This document shows positions 22,550-33,860 of a stretch of DNA of 64,000 nucleotides, piece by piece. The translations under genes were made by a program, and so were the position numbers. The stretch comes from Amborella trichopoda (Eukaryota; Streptophyta; Magnoliopsida; Amborellales; Amborellaceae), in the NCBI RefSeq assembly GCF_000471905.2, contig NW_006498220.1, forward strand, positions 321,692-385,691, written 5' to 3'. The stretch's first letter is position 1; each line of letters opens with the position of its first letter. A model generated the notes under the pieces. It made no database searches and was not told the origin of the DNA. It saw nothing but the letters and a program-made list of their open reading frames with translations.

Positions 22550-23140
22550 GTTGGCGAAGCCTATCACTGACTGCATCTTCTCTCTCTTCTCGTTTAACAC
22601 AGTCGGTGAAGCCTAGCGCCGACTGCATCCTCTCTTTCTTCTCGTCTAACACAGTCGGTCAAATTCTGCACCGACTACATCCTCTCTCTTCTTGTCTAAC
22701 ACAGTCGATGAATCCTAACGCCGACTGCATCTTCTCTCTCTTCTCGTCCAACACAATCGATAAATCTCAACATCGACTACGTCCTCTCTCTCTTCTCGTC
22801 TAACACAGTCGGTGCAGCCTAACACCGACTGCATCTTCTCTCTCTTCTCTGTTTAACACAGTCGACAAAATGCAATGCCGACTGTATCCTTTCTCTCTTC
22901 CCATCTCACATAATCGGTGAAGCCTAGCACCAACTGCATCCTCTATCTCTTCTCGTCTAACACAGTCTGTGAAGCTTAGTTCCAACTGCATCTTCTCTCT
23001 CTTCTCTTTCTAGCACAGTTGGTGTCACTCAGCATCGACTGCATTACCTTTCTCTTTTTTTTTGTCTAACCCAGCCAATAACGCTTAGCCCCGACTATGT
23101 CTTCTTCCTCGTCTTTGCCTAATACAGTCAGTGACGCCTA
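22550..23140 (+). repeat. CT-spacer/hairpin array, Tat-B 5' LTR, about 12 units
   Basis: Period 51-53 bp. Unit: a spacer such as 'tctctctcttctcgtctaac' then a 26-nt module. The best module is CAGTCGG-tgaagcctagcg-CCGACTG at about 22600-22625. Modules begin near 22550, 22601, 22653, 22703, 22754, 22807, 22860, 22912, 22964, 23016, 23068 and 23127, decaying to the right. Confidence 0.8.
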
Positions 23141-23952
23141 GCATCATCTGTATTTTTCTCTCTTCCCTCACATTCTTCTTTTTCTTTCTTTCTCTTCCCA
23201 CTCCTTCCTTCTTTTCTCTTCTTCTCTTATCTTACTCTTCTTATGTTTTTTCTTTATGATATCGATTATTTATGTTATTCTTTCGTTTGATTAAAGAGGG
23301 TTTGAGATTAGCCTATCATGATAGTCTTATCGTCTAGTCATAATGTTGTTGTGCCAGAACTATGCCCACTTTGTTGCCACGACAGACTAACCATCTTGTC
23401 TAGCTAGGCGGTATAGGTATTGACATCTAGTAGTAATCTTGTTGAGCCGGTCTCAGTTATCGAGCCCGTTTTAGTATCACTTCAGGCAATTACTCATTAG
23501 CTTAGTCACTATGTTGATCTCCCCGCCTGATCAAATTCTTCTCTCCCCCATCTTTCTTCTTTCATTCTTCTCTTCGTCTTTTGAATGTGCATGCTTGTGT
23601 ATGTTAACCAAAGAGGCAAGGTGGGGTCTGTTGACCCACATGTCTTATAATATTTACCATATGTGTGTGATTGCAGAAAACAAGAGAATACAAGCCAAGG
23701 GAGGCGATTCCGAACCAATTTTATTACTGGGGGGCTATCTTCGTGATCTAAGAGGGCGCCCACGTGAGCCACCCCGAGTAAGTCCCTAATCCACCTTAAA
23801 TTCCTCTCTCCTCGGTTGATAACGCCTTCGCTTGTTGTCGAACGAGGTTCTCGAGAGAGCGATCTCAAAAATCCTGAGTCTCCCCGAAACTCGAGATGCG
23901 TGCCGTCGGATCACCCAAATCCGAAGGGCGAGACCGAGGCACCTAACCAGCT

Positions 23953-23970
23953 TGACGACTCCACTGGGGA
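23953..23970 (+). other. Primer-binding site (tRNA-Arg), Tat-B
   Basis: TGACGACTCCACTGGGGA, one mismatch to the complement of the plant tRNA-Arg(ACG) 3' end, three bases after the LTR. Confidence 0.88.
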
Positions 23971-24050
23971 CTTATTACCCCTAGTCGGATCATACTTATT
24001 TGGCTAAGTTTCTCCTTCTATTTTTTGTATTCGCACATCACTTATGACTG

Positions 24051-24962
24051 ATGGGTTCTGTAACCCTTTCATTCAGATCGGGGATTTTTCTCATCCATGT
24101 ATTTGCGAGTGTCCCCATGGAACAAGTTCCTTTAATTTTGTTCCCAACCCTTCGTTTGAGCAAAGACCTTTGGTCTAGCTCTCAGGTCTTAACATGGATT
24201 GGTGTGAGGAGGGACCTAAAAATCCCTAACTCCCCATCTCCTTGCTTCGGTGGAACCTCCACTAAGGCACCCTACATAGGTGGTGCACAAGCCACCGCTC
24301 TCAACATGCACCTAGCCATCGAAAAGTCTTTTGATGGTCGTGTTGCCAAGGTACGTCAGAAGGCTGCCCAGTCCGTCTCTGCAAAAGGCAAGCAAGTTGC
24401 CATTGCATCTGTGGGTCGCCGCAAGGCTACCCTTAACATTGCTGCACTACAACGAGTCTCTATCCCTAGCGGCTCGACATATAGAGGCGGAGACCCTGCG
24501 GCCTCAACCCCTCACACACACCACAAGGCTCGTGGGTCACCCACTCGAGCCACACCTCGGGGCAACCCTTGTACTACCTTGAGTCAACGTCCAGGATCAG
24601 TCCTCTCAAAGTCAGGTCCAGCACACACTGCTCACATGCATCTCACTGCTCGGGGCAACTCCGTCATTACTCTAACTCGAGTACACAGGACACGACCTCC
24701 TCGTCTTCCTACTCAGCATACACAAGGGCAGCCTGTAAGGGGCAGGCCTCCACCTATTCCCTTACAGACACCCGCTCGCAGTTCTCTGCTTCCTAAGGCA
24801 AGACCACTTGCTAGAGCCCAGGCTGACCCCCAGGTCACCCGTGATCCTTCTTCAAGGGGCGCACATGTGTCACCATTTCAGACAACCCCTCGCCCTCGAC
24901 TCAGGCGTCCTCATGAGTCAACCATGCTTTTGCCTGCTCCACCTTCGAGCAAGAACCTTTAG
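24051..24962 (+). CDS. Tat-B leader ORF (Ogre ORF1-like position)
   Basis: 303 residues, the longest intact frame in the window that is not repeat or N. It lies 80 bp after the PBS and before gag. The protein is basic and rich in Ser, Thr, Pro, Arg and His, with no domain I recognise. The start is the first ATG after the PBS. Frame-preserving similarity to Tat-A (12500-12985) and partly Tat-C (43024-43320, 'VRQKAAPSILAKGKQAAI' against 'VRQKAAQSVSAKGKQVAI') suggests it was once under protein-level constraint. Ogre elements carry an ORF of unknown role here. Alternatively it is the N-terminal part of gag. Confidence 0.6.
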   Translation: MGSVTLSFRSGIFLIHVFASVPMEQVPLILFPTLRLSKDLWSSSQVLTWIGVRRDLKIPNSPSPCFGGTSTKAPYIGGAQATALNMHLAIEKSFDGRVAKVRQKAAQSVSAKGKQVAIASVGRRKATLNIAALQRVSIPSGSTYRGGDPAASTPHTHHKARGSPTRATPRGNPCTTLSQRPGSVLSKSGPAHTAHMHLTARGNSVITLTRVHRTRPPRLPTQHTQGQPVRGRPPPIPLQTPARSSLLPKARPLARAQADPQVTRDPSSRGAHVSPFQTTPRPRLRRPHESTMLLPAPPSSKNL

Positions 24963-27273
24963 CCTTGGTACTTGAAGACCTTCTCCAAGAGTACTATCCT
25001 GAACCAGTCTCGACATTTTGCTCATGTCTCTGGAGCCCACAAGAGAGCTCAGGGTAAAGACCCGATGGAAGATCGAGTCCTTCATCCGCCTTGGCTAAAG
25101 AGGACTTCAGTCCTTGGTCCTCATCCTTTGTCGCACCTGATGGAGACAACTCTCTCTTATGCAAGAAGAGCTGACCAGCCGCAGTCCCGATTACAGTTTT
25201 GACGTGAGGTCCATCAAAACCTCATGGCTAAACGTGATAGGGGTCTGCGAATTCTCACCAAGCAAGTCACCGAGGAGATCGGGGTAACAAGCTCTGATGA
25301 CCCTCTTCGCCTAACTACCCTCTTCAGATGACGAAGTCTGAAGACAAGCTCCATGTGCCCTACACTGTGGTTAATGTTGTAGAATGTGACCCAGCCCCTT
25401 GTCAGCCATGGTCCCAAGACCGTCGAGAAACGTACCTCACACGATCAGCATACAAAAGTCGAGTTCAATCAAGGCACGCTGACCCTCTGGTGACTGATCT
25501 GTCGCGTGCGATCCGTCAAGCTAGCAAGCCCTCAACCATAGCTAGGGTTGACCCCCTTGAAGAAACAGTCAGCGTGATGGTTATAAATGAACCTGATTCA
25601 CAGGTAGACCGCATGAACAAGTTTGAGGATATGGTGTCTCGCGATGATGGAAAAGATCGATCGTATAGACGCCACATTCAAATCAGCTAACCATGAGGTC
25701 AATTCCCATCACTCTGATGGGGCACCTCCAAGGCAGCCCCTTCCCTCTGCCTCATAGGACAATTATGTCCCTTACCCCATCTCACAGGCAGACATCGATG
25801 CTATGGTGACCCATAGCAAGAAGAACAGGCAAATTTTGGGGATATAGGGTGCAATGCCTTATCAAAGGCTGGACCCTTCATATATTGACTAGGTATCGTT
25901 TCCCTCAGATTACAAGAAAGGGAAGTTTCCACGTACCCCATCCAACATATCGCCCACATCCAAGTAGCATGCCGAGAGACAGCAGCTGATGGGAGACTTC
26001 TTCTTCTTCAGTTTGTTGAAACCCTTGACATGCCAACTTTTCAGTGGTATGCTTGACTTCCCCCGAACTTGGTACATACATGGGAGGAAATGGAGAAATT
26101 GTTTTATTAGTGCTTCTACAAGGTCGAGAGAGAAGTTCAAACCATCGAGCTTCTCACCTTGACTTAAGACCCCAATGAGCCCGTGGACCCGTTCATATCT
26201 AAATGGAGAAATTTCGTCACTCGCCATCCCAATCCTATGCTTAAGAAGGAAGCAGTTCAGACTTGTGTGTGGAACATGCGACCTAAATTTGCTCTATAGG
26301 TCGAAGCTTCTAATCCGACTTCCATGTCAAAGGTGATCCCTAAATCAGTCTGTATAGAAAGTCTATCATGCCACCACGGCGGGTCACGATAACCGTCTGC
26401 AAGCTCAACGAACAACTGGGATAATGGTAGCTCTCGAAACAACACCCTGGGCAACCAACAAAAAGGAGTAATCAGTGCAGTCGTCATGGTTATTGATCCA
26501 AAGAAAGCTCCCTCCCAAACTTTGGACCTCTCCAAAGGGGTGAGTATAGTGAAGACAACGCCCTAGGCAGGCAAACAACAACAACCGTATAATCGAGTAC
26601 CCCTGCCAGCAAATCTTAATTGGAATGATTATTTCACCAAGCATAGGAACAAAGTCTACCCCTTTAAGAAGGAATGGGTCCCTGCACTGTTCTTGTTATT
26701 ATTGGAACAGACTATGATTAAGCTTCTAGAAGCCAAGTTCCCTGAACAAGCTGGGCTTGAAACTCCGGCGAATTATTGTTCTTACCATAGAAGGATCAAT
26801 CATCCCACAGATGATTGCTACACACTAAAAGATATTATCGTGGCCCTGATTCATAAGGGTCAGATAAAGCTTGAAGACTTAAAGGAGGCCTTTGGGAAAG
26901 CTGAAGCCTCCCATGCAGTAACCGTCGAAGAAGAAGACGAAGCCCCTGGCATCCTTCATGCCTTTTTTTGTTATAATGCTTCAAAAAGGCATAATCACAC
27001 TGAAGCAGACAAGGCAACCCCGATGCCTTGCTAAGGGGACCAAGGACCGTTGGCGCCCGTATCACCAGATATGGGGTCACTACTTGTGGGATTGCACCAT
27101 TTTTCATGATATATTCGCAAAGAAAATGTGGGAATGTCAGGAGTTTTACAACGTCGCAGTTAGTGACCCCCAAGCCACTGTTTCGCCAATGCAAGAGGAC
27201 CTCCCAACATAGGACCTTCTTAATAATGATTCAAACTCTGCTGACCCTTGACTTCTCATCCATGAATATTTAA
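24963..27273 (+). pseudogene. Tat-B gag
   Basis: Homologous along its length to the gag of Tat-A and Tat-C but split by many stops. The pre-capsid segment is at 25328-25690 ('EETVSVMVINEPDS', compare Tat-C 'EETVSVMVINVPND'). The capsid core at about 25900-26330 is recognisable only across frames. A zinc knuckle lies in the frame 26693-27034 at 26777-26818 (C-x2-H-x4-H-x4-C). A second, variant knuckle follows at about 27049-27094 with Arg instead of the first Cys. Confidence 0.75.
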
Positions 27274-28450
27274 TCACAGGCGAAGCAGACTTAAGTCATT
27301 AAGATGAGAAGCAGCTTGCCAAGCTAAGGCCGTTCACAAGCCTAGTGAGACAAATCAAACACCACCTCAGAAAACCAGAAGGAGATAGGCACCAAGGGCT
27401 GCTGGTTAGAAAATAAGACGATTCAACCGCCAGTTGAGCAAGAATTTCTCAGGCCTCTTCCTCCACTGCCAACTTTTCTAGATTTCATCCTTGACACTAT
27501 CCTCCTTCCTTCTCATCGAGAGGACCTCCCAGAGTCATCTTCCACTCAAAGCATGTTCAATGAGCATGACGACATTAAAAGTACTCTCGAACGGTCTAAG
27601 CATGGGAAAAACCTAAAAGACCCCTTGCACACGTCCGCCCACCTTGATGATGACGTAAAAAGCCGCCTAGATCGGTTCGACAAGGGTAACAACCTTAAAA
27701 GTCCCCCACTTTCTGGTCCTTCTCCTTCTTCTTCTTCTACTTCTCATCTTTCTTCTCCTATGTCTCCTGCAGGTACAACCTTGAAATGTCTGGACTTCAA
27801 GGCTCTCGACAGAGGATTCAAAGGAATCAACATAAGGAGGATGTAATGAAGACATAAGTAGGATGCAATGAAAATGATTGAGAAAGACCCTGACACATGT
27901 AGCAGGATTCCTAACAGCTGCTGATGCCCTAGCAGCTAAAGCCAAGGCAGGGCCACCTTCTTCAAAGAAGCACAAAAAGTCGAAGCCAAATAAACCCCAA
28001 TGGCCCCCTGAGCCCGACTTTGAACAAAGACTGAGAGAGTCAAGAGGGCAAAGTTTCTATTCTCAGGAAGCTTGCCGCATGGTGCAAGTCTATGAAGCAC
28101 TCGCTAGTGCAGGGCAAACACTACAGGCACATGGGAAAATACCATGTGATTCATACAAGGACGCTTCTCGCTCCACCATCGCTGAACCTCATTTTCCCTG
28201 CAACTTTCAAGACAAGATCCTGCAGCCTGATTGACTTCCCATGTTTGAGGTTGACCCTTCCGTCCCTTGGTTCAAGAAAGCCGTAGAAATCATCACCTAC
28301 TCTTGAGTCCTATTGGAGGCAAAGATGTCAGGATCATGGGTCTCTGCACTTTAGGTTGATGAAAACACTTATGAAGACAATGAGGAAGAGTTGCAAAAGC
28401 CCTAGAAGAATGGGAACAAGGAGGTCAAGCTATTGATGACGAACTCGAAG
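27274..28450 (+). pseudogene. Tat-B gag-pol junction without protease
   Basis: 27553-27846 and 27878-28234 are open and match Tat-C 46188-46723 ('AACRMVQVYEAL'-like, against 'EASHMVQILEALTSMGQ'). In Tat-C a protease follows. Here the sequence passes within about 200 bp to the pre-RT segment 'ELEEINLGDEADLRP' (about 28440). I found no D-S/T-G box or ILLG-type signature, so the protease appears deleted. Confidence 0.6.
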
Positions 28451-29440
28451 AAATAAATCTAGGGGATGAAGCTGACCTTAGGCCTACTTTCATCTCAGCA
28501 AACATGTCTCCAGAATAAAAAGAAAATTTCACTTAAAAAGAAAATTTCACTACTTTCTTGCAGGCAAACTGAGGTGTCTTTGCTTGGCATTACCATGAGA
28601 TGCATGTTCTAGACCCTCAAGTTTTCGGTCACAGCCTCGGGATCGATCCAACTGTCAAACCTGTCAAAAAAAAATCAAGGAGGTTTATGCCCAACCTAGA
28701 GATGTAGATAGATGCCGAGGTGACAAAAATCAGACAAGCAAGCTTCATTCGTTAAGTCAAGTACCTGAAATGTCTAGCAAACATTGTTCTAGTCAAGAAG
28801 AAGAACGGCCAAATTAGGGTCTATATTGACTTCTGCGACCTCAATACCGCCTGTTCCAAGGATGACTTCCCGTTGCCATTCACCGAGATGCTCAACGACT
28901 CAATGACTCACTATCAAATCTTTTCCTTCATGGATGGGCACTCCAGGTATAACCAGATATGGATGGGGCCTGAAGATGAAGCAGCCACTGCGTTCTTAAC
29001 TCCAAAAGGGGTCTTCTATTACACGATGATGCCTTTTGGATTAAAGAATGCTAGTGCCACATACCAGAGAGAAATGACTACCATCTCCAAAGACATGATG
29101 TACAGATAGGTAGAGTGTTATGTAGATGACTTGGTAGTAAAATCTGAGGAGAAGGATCCTCACTTGAAAAGACCATGAAAAGGTATTTGAGCGACTACGT
29201 CTTCATCAACTTAAAATGAACCCGTTGAAATGCACTTTTGGCATGCGTTCGGGAAAGTTCTTGGGGTTCACTGTCAGACATCGAGGACTTGAGGTTGAGC
29301 CAGTCAAGATCAAGGCAATCCAAGACATGCCGTCACCAACTACACTGCGAGAACTGCGCTCCCTTCAAGGGCAGCTGGCATACATTCGCCGGTTCATTTC
29401 AAATCTTTCAGTCGATGTAAACCCTTTACTCACATCTTAA
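28451..29440 (+). pseudogene. Tat-B reverse transcriptase
   Basis: Copies element RNA into cDNA. Visible motifs: 'RPTFISANMSPE' (pre-RT, 28480), 'VKKKNGQIRVYIDFCDLN' (28792), 'FSFMDGHSRYNQI' with the first catalytic Asp, 'FYYTMMPFGLKNASATYQR', the YVDD box at 29119-29130, and the connection segment 'KFLGFTVRHRGLEVEP' (29216-29440). One stop (TAG, 29107-29109) lies just before YVDD. 28520-28790 is frameshifted. It is a Tat-type RT, not chromovirus. Confidence 0.85.
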
Positions 29441-29469
29441 AGAAAGATACCCCTTTCATCTGGGATGAA

Positions 29470-29964
29470 ATGCTTAAGGAAGCTCTTGATGACATCGAAC
29501 AATATTTACTCAACCCTACAGTGCTCTCTACACCAGTGTTGGGAAAACCTCTCATTCTATACGTGACTGCTCTGGATGAGTCACTCGGTGCATTGTTGGC
29601 ACAAAACAATGATGAGGGAAAAGAAACAGCATTATGCTATCTCAACCACAAGATGCAAGGGGCTGAGAAGAATTATCCCCCTATAGAGAAGATGTGCTTG
29701 GCTCTGATCTTTGCAGTACAAAAACTCTGCCACTATTTACTTGGTCATGAAGTAAAACTTATATTTAAAGCAGATCCTGTAAAGTTTCTCATGACACGCC
29801 CCTGCTTATCAGGATGTGTTGTAAAGAGGGCATTGTTGTTGATGGAGTTTGACATCACATATGTCCCACAAAAGGCCATCAAGGGCCAAGCTCTGGCTGA
29901 TTTTCTCGCGGCACATCCCGTACCTGCAAAATCTCCATTATCAAGCGACCTCCCTGATGAATAA
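29470..29964 (+). CDS. Tat-B RT-linked RNase H domain
   Basis: 164 open codons. It contains 'PLILYVTALDESLGALLAQ', 'LCYLNHKMQGAEKNYPPIEK', 'LALIFAVQKLCHYLLGH' and 'KGQALADFLAAHP', the usual order of the RT-linked RNase H in Tat elements. The first catalytic Asp position after 'LYVT' appears unoccupied, as expected for the degenerate first RNase H of this group. It is a fragment of a polyprotein; the ATG is simply the first in the open stretch. Confidence 0.75.
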   Translation: MLKEALDDIEQYLLNPTVLSTPVLGKPLILYVTALDESLGALLAQNNDEGKETALCYLNHKMQGAEKNYPPIEKMCLALIFAVQKLCHYLLGHEVKLIFKADPVKFLMTRPCLSGCVVKRALLLMEFDITYVPQKAIKGQALADFLAAHPVPAKSPLSSDLPDE

Positions 29965-30414
29965 GTGTTTTGTGATGACCTTGCTCATGCGTGGGAATTG
30001 TACTTCGACAGAGCCTTCCAATTAGATTGCGGAGACACCGGAGTAGTATTCCTGACTCCGAGAGGAGGAGTATTGCCACTTTCTTTCGCTCTCGTTCAAG
30101 TCGGTTCTCATAATGAGGCAGAATATCAGGCCCTTATAATCGAGTTGGAGGTAGCCTTCCACCTCAACTTGGAGCAACTTAAGATCTATGGCGACTCTGA
30201 GTTGGTTATTCGACAGCTCAAAGGGATCTATGATGTGAGAAAATACACTCTCAAGCCTTATCACGATACTGCAAAATCGTATATGGCCCAGTTTGAAGAC
30301 GTATTCCTGAGTCACATACCCAGGAGGCTAAACTCGCAAGTTGGCGCACTTGTGAAACTCGACACTATAATTCAATTGTCCTCATCAGGACCCATGCTCG
30401 TCTGGGTGGCATAA
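29965..30414 (+). CDS. Tat-B second RNase H (archaeal-type, aRNH)
   Basis: 149 open codons directly after the first RNase H. The sequence 'WELYFDRAF', 'GSHNEAEYQALIIELEVA' and 'LKIYGDSELVIRQLKGIYD' gives three catalytic acids (D15, E53, D77 of the frame). The fourth, expected in an 'A-D-A' motif, reads V-G-A (G127). A second RNase H of this type between RNase H and integrase is a known hallmark of the Tat lineage. The frame is open but probably a broken part of pol. Confidence 0.8.
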   Translation: MFCDDLAHAWELYFDRAFQLDCGDTGVVFLTPRGGVLPLSFALVQVGSHNEAEYQALIIELEVAFHLNLEQLKIYGDSELVIRQLKGIYDVRKYTLKPYHDTAKSYMAQFEDVFLSHIPRRLNSQVGALVKLDTIIQLSSSGPMLVWVA

Positions 30415-31700
30415 TGGAGACACATTGAATTAAGAATTGAGGTAGACGCAGATTTCTCGAGTGCCCTCCCCATCCATTCGGAGCACTTTTATCAGCTAAA
30501 GAAGTAATTAAGACTGAACAAGAAATGGCACGGAGTCAATGAGGTAAGGCTCGAAATCAAGAATCAGAATTCTTCGACCCAATATGCGCATAAATTGAGC
30601 ACGTAGAGGACTGGAGAGAACCTCTCATTAGTTTCTTAAAACATGGTAGACTCCCAGAAGATCGTGTCGAATGTAACAACATACGTCGAATGTCTACCAA
30701 GTATACCCTCCTTGAAGGAGATGCTCTCTTCAGACGGTCGTTTGACGGTACTCTTCTTAGATGTGTGGACGTCCAAGAAGCAAATAAGCTATTAGAAGAA
30801 GTCCACTTAGGCATTTGTGGACTACACCAGTCCGATCCTAAGCTCTATGAACGAATACCCAGGTTGGGATACTATTGGCCTTCCATGATCGCCGATTCCT
30901 TAAACTATGCTAAAAAATGCCAAGTGTGCCAAATACACTCAAGCTTTGTTCACTAACCTCCAGAGCCCTTATACCCTACAGTGGCATCATGGCCCTTCTC
31001 ACAATGGGGTATGGACATTGTAGGGCCTATTAACCCTCCTTCGACAATGGGTCATGTTTTCATTCTAGCTGCAACAGACTATTTCTCCAAGTGGGCTGAA
31101 GCGGTCCCCATTAAGCAAGTTCGTGGGACAATGGTGTTCGTTGGACATCACATTATATACCGGTTTGGGTGCCTGGTCAGATTATATCTAACAATGGTCC
31201 CCAGTTTCGGAGCCACCATATTGATTGCTTAGTCAATCACTTTGGTTTTGAGTGGAAGTACTCGACTATGTACCACCCTCGGGTGAACAGATTAGCTGAG
31301 GCTTTCAATTAGACCCTATGCAACATTTTACAAAAATTGGTGTCAAAGATGAAAAAGAACTGGCATGAGAAGCTTTCTGAAGCACTATGGGTTTATCGTA
31401 CTACTACGCGATATGCTACTGATTCCATTCTTTACTCTGTGATCTAAGGGGCTGAAGCAGTTTTACCTCTCAAAATTCAAATCCCTTCACTACGAGTTTC
31501 TATTCACCAAGGAATAACCGAAGATGAGAGAGTCAAGCTTCAGTATCAAGAATTGGATGCACTCGATGAAAAGAGGCTAGAGGCTCAGTAGAAACTTGAA
31601 CTCAACCAAGGGAGAATGAAGAGGGGGTTTGACAAGTTCGTCAAGGTCTGCTCACTCGCCGGTGGCGATCTAGTTTTAACAAATTCTAACTCTTTTTATT
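30415..31700 (+). pseudogene. Tat-B integrase
   Basis: HHCC finger at 30690-30956: H39 and H46 in 'EVHLGICGLH', C77 and C80 in 'KKCQVCQ'. Core at 30981-31232 with the first Asp in 'QWGMDIVGP' and 'ATDYFSKWAEAVP'. The frame then shifts. The second catalytic Asp, expected in an S-D-N-G box, is Asn (31190-31192). The Glu region near 31295 ('RLAEAFN') is followed by a stop. 31320-31700 is the degraded C-terminal domain. No chromodomain is seen, as expected for Tat. Confidence 0.8.
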
Positions 31701-31789
31701 GCAGTAAAAATGAATTACCAGTTACAAGCCAATAAGCCGATTATTAGGGTGATTAGAAGTCTCTTGCATCTGAAGAAAAGAAAACATTT

Positions 31790-31950
31790 GACACCAAAAG
31801 TGTTGCTCTTGCATCTGAGGATAAGAGGACGGTTACAAACCGAAACTTGTAATGTTGCTCTGCCATCTGAGGATAAGAGGACGGTTACAAATTAAAAAAC
31901 CTGTGATGTTGCTCTGGCATCTGAGGATAAGAGGATGGTTACAGGCCAAA
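31790..31950 (+). repeat. Tandem repeat of about 66 bp after integrase
   Basis: About three units built on 'gttgctct(g/t)gcatctgaggataagaggacggttaca'-type sequence (phrases near 31803, 31855 and 31908), with weaker copies to 32060. It opens the long 3' untranslated region. Confidence 0.7.
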
Positions 31951-32099
31951 AGAAACTACTCTCCTCATGAAGAAGAAGCATAACCACTTTGAGAAGTTAG
32001 CTTCAATTCATCTGACGAGTAAGAGGATGGTTACAAGACAAAAGAAGAAGCGAAACCACTTGGAAAGGTTAGCTTCAGTTTATTCGATGTGTATATCAA

Positions 32100-33340
32100 A
32101 CATACAAGCAAGAGATCTCATCTGACATGTATATCAAATATACAAGCATAATTCATTCGACATGTGTATCAAACATTCAAAGCAGGCTTCTCTGGCAAGG
32201 AACTGGCCTATGATGGAAGGCATACCCTTGTCACAGTGGATGCCCTTCCACAGAACAACATGGACTTCACTGTTGTGCTGGAGGACTTGGCTTCCAACAG
32301 GTATCACAAGCCATGCCTTACCATCATTCACCACCCTTTACCGACCCATGTCAGTGCCATGGATGAACATCATCGTGAGCGTCGCAATTCCCACATGTAA
32401 CTTACTGCCACATGCGAGCACCATTGCACGTCATCACGTGCCACATGTGCTAAGGAGCACTGTTTGAAGCTAGTGTCTGCTGTGTCCCCCAAACGCCAGC
32501 TTCGGCTGTGCTCTCAACTCCTAGCGCTGGCTGCCTTTATTGAGGATCAGCGCCGACCATGTCAACACAGATTATGCCACTAAATATCAGCACCAGCTAT
32601 GTCAGCACCGGTTGTGCCTCTATCAGCGTCGGCTCTGTCGTGACTGTTCACCTCCCGAGACTCCTGATTTTCAGGGCTTAAATTCCTTTTCCTTCTCAAC
32701 AGTTGCATTATTTTTAGCGCAACTGTCCACCTCCTGCGATGGTTCACCCCCTGTGACTGTTCATCTTTCCCTGACCTTTCGGTTTCCCGTCGGAACTCCT
32801 TTTTTGCAGACGAAAATCCCCTGCGACGGTCCACCTCCCATGACCGTTCATTCCTTGACCCTTCAGTTTCTCACCGGAACTTCTTCACCACGGTCAGAAA
32901 CCCACTATGAGACTTTCCCTGCCTGCGCCTTGGCCAGAAAGTCACCCAAAACAATGTCGGGAAACCTCTGCAAAGCTACCAAGTTGTCAGTAACACTCAC
33001 TTAAAACCGCCAAAAAACTTCTCAAACTTGCGGAAATGCCCACTGTTGTATTTCCCACCTCTTCTACCCTCGAAGACCACGGTCCGAGTTCTCCTGCTTC
33101 CTGGAAAAGCCCTTGTGCTAAATAAGAAAACTCTTGCAACTCCACCAATCCTTGACAAAAACTTCTCCTTGGCTTGCCGGAACACTTGATCTCCTGCCAA
33201 AAACTTGAACCCTTGCCATAATCCCACTTATTGCTAGACCTTCTACCGGGCACCCTCTACTCACTATTAAATTTTTTAAGTTTTTTACCTTCGGTGAAAA
33301 AGTGAAGGAAAATAAGGTTTTACCCCCTTATATAGCCAAC
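32100..33340 (-). other. Tat-B antisense module (decayed)
   Basis: Equivalent in place and composition to 48700-50500 of Tat-C, where an antisense ORF survives. A minus-strand TATA box lies at its right end. Several short ORFs occur on both strands (for example 32540-33004 plus, 32987-33253 minus), none with recognisable similarity. 'cgcc(a/g)gc' motifs recur at 32490-32640. I do not call a gene. Confidence 0.4.
33326..33334 (-). promoter_or_regulatory. Candidate antisense TATA box, Tat-B 3' region
   Basis: TATATAAGG on the minus strand, followed by a short T- and A-rich leader containing 'ccgaaggtaaaaa'. Tat-C has TATAAAAAGG at the corresponding position followed by 'cgaagggtaaaaa', so the element looks conserved. 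Confidence 0.5.
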
Positions 33341-33519
33341 ATTACCCTCAAATGCCTCTAACAAACTGGGAATTCCATTCGTGTCTTGGAAATCCAAACG
33401 ATGATGATCCGGGTCGGGCTTTGACCTGAGGCTCGAAGCAACTCTCATCACCACGTGTAAAATTCAAACAAGCGGGCTGGACCGGCTCGAGCTCGGGTCA
33501 TGGCTCAAATATCGAGCCA

Positions 33520-33860
33520 TACCCAGTGCCGACTATGCAGTCGAAGTTTTCTAGTGCCTATTGTATTTCACCAACCACAGCGCCAGTTGTGTGCTTGGCA
33601 ACTCAGCGCCGGTTGTGTCCAAGCAAGAGCACAATGTCGGCTATGTGTCTAGCAACTCAACGCCGGCTGTGTTCAAGCAATAGCACGGACCGTCCTCAAC
33701 GTCAGCTGTGTTTTTAACAATCCAGTGCCGGCTGAATGGTTAAGAAGTAGTGTTGGCCGTCTTCAACGCCAATTGCATTTTCGAAGACTTAACGCTGGCT
33801 GAGTGCTCAAGAAATAATGGTTGCTGCACCTGGCGCCAGCTGTATTTTAAACAGCCTATT
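33520..33860. repeat. Tandem repeat 'agcgccggctgtg', about 6 units
   Basis: Period about 45-57 bp, with the core cgcc(g/a)g(c/t)tgtgt. The core resembles the 'agcgccgactgcat' half of the Tat LTR hairpins, and similar cores occur at 32490-32640. Non-coding. Confidence 0.65.

Larger units (their letters stand above)
20335..23949 (+). mobile_element. 5' LTR of Tat-B
   Basis: 3,615 bp including a 422-bp N gap; without the gap it is 3,193 bp, close to the 3,139-bp 3' LTR. It starts TATTTGAACA, where the first TG has become TA, and ends CCTAACCA. Order: U3 with 'atgtctaaggcagtg' (20511), TATA box, GA-rich tract, CT microsatellite with gap, hairpin array, and the tail with 'gagagagcgatctca'. No gene inside. 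Confidence 0.9.

Noticed and set aside
21677-22570. Frames of 259 and 289 codons on opposite strands
   Set aside because: Made of (CT)n/(GA)n translation and a run of N.
22550-23140. CRISPR-like array (regular 52-bp units with palindromic repeats)
   Set aside because: The spacers are near-identical CT-rich sequence and not unique, the units drift like tandem repeats, and the context is a plant LTR.
32540-33004. Plus-strand gene of 154 codons in Tat-B
   Set aside because: Lies in the decayed antisense module, repeat-rich at its start, not matched in Tat-C.
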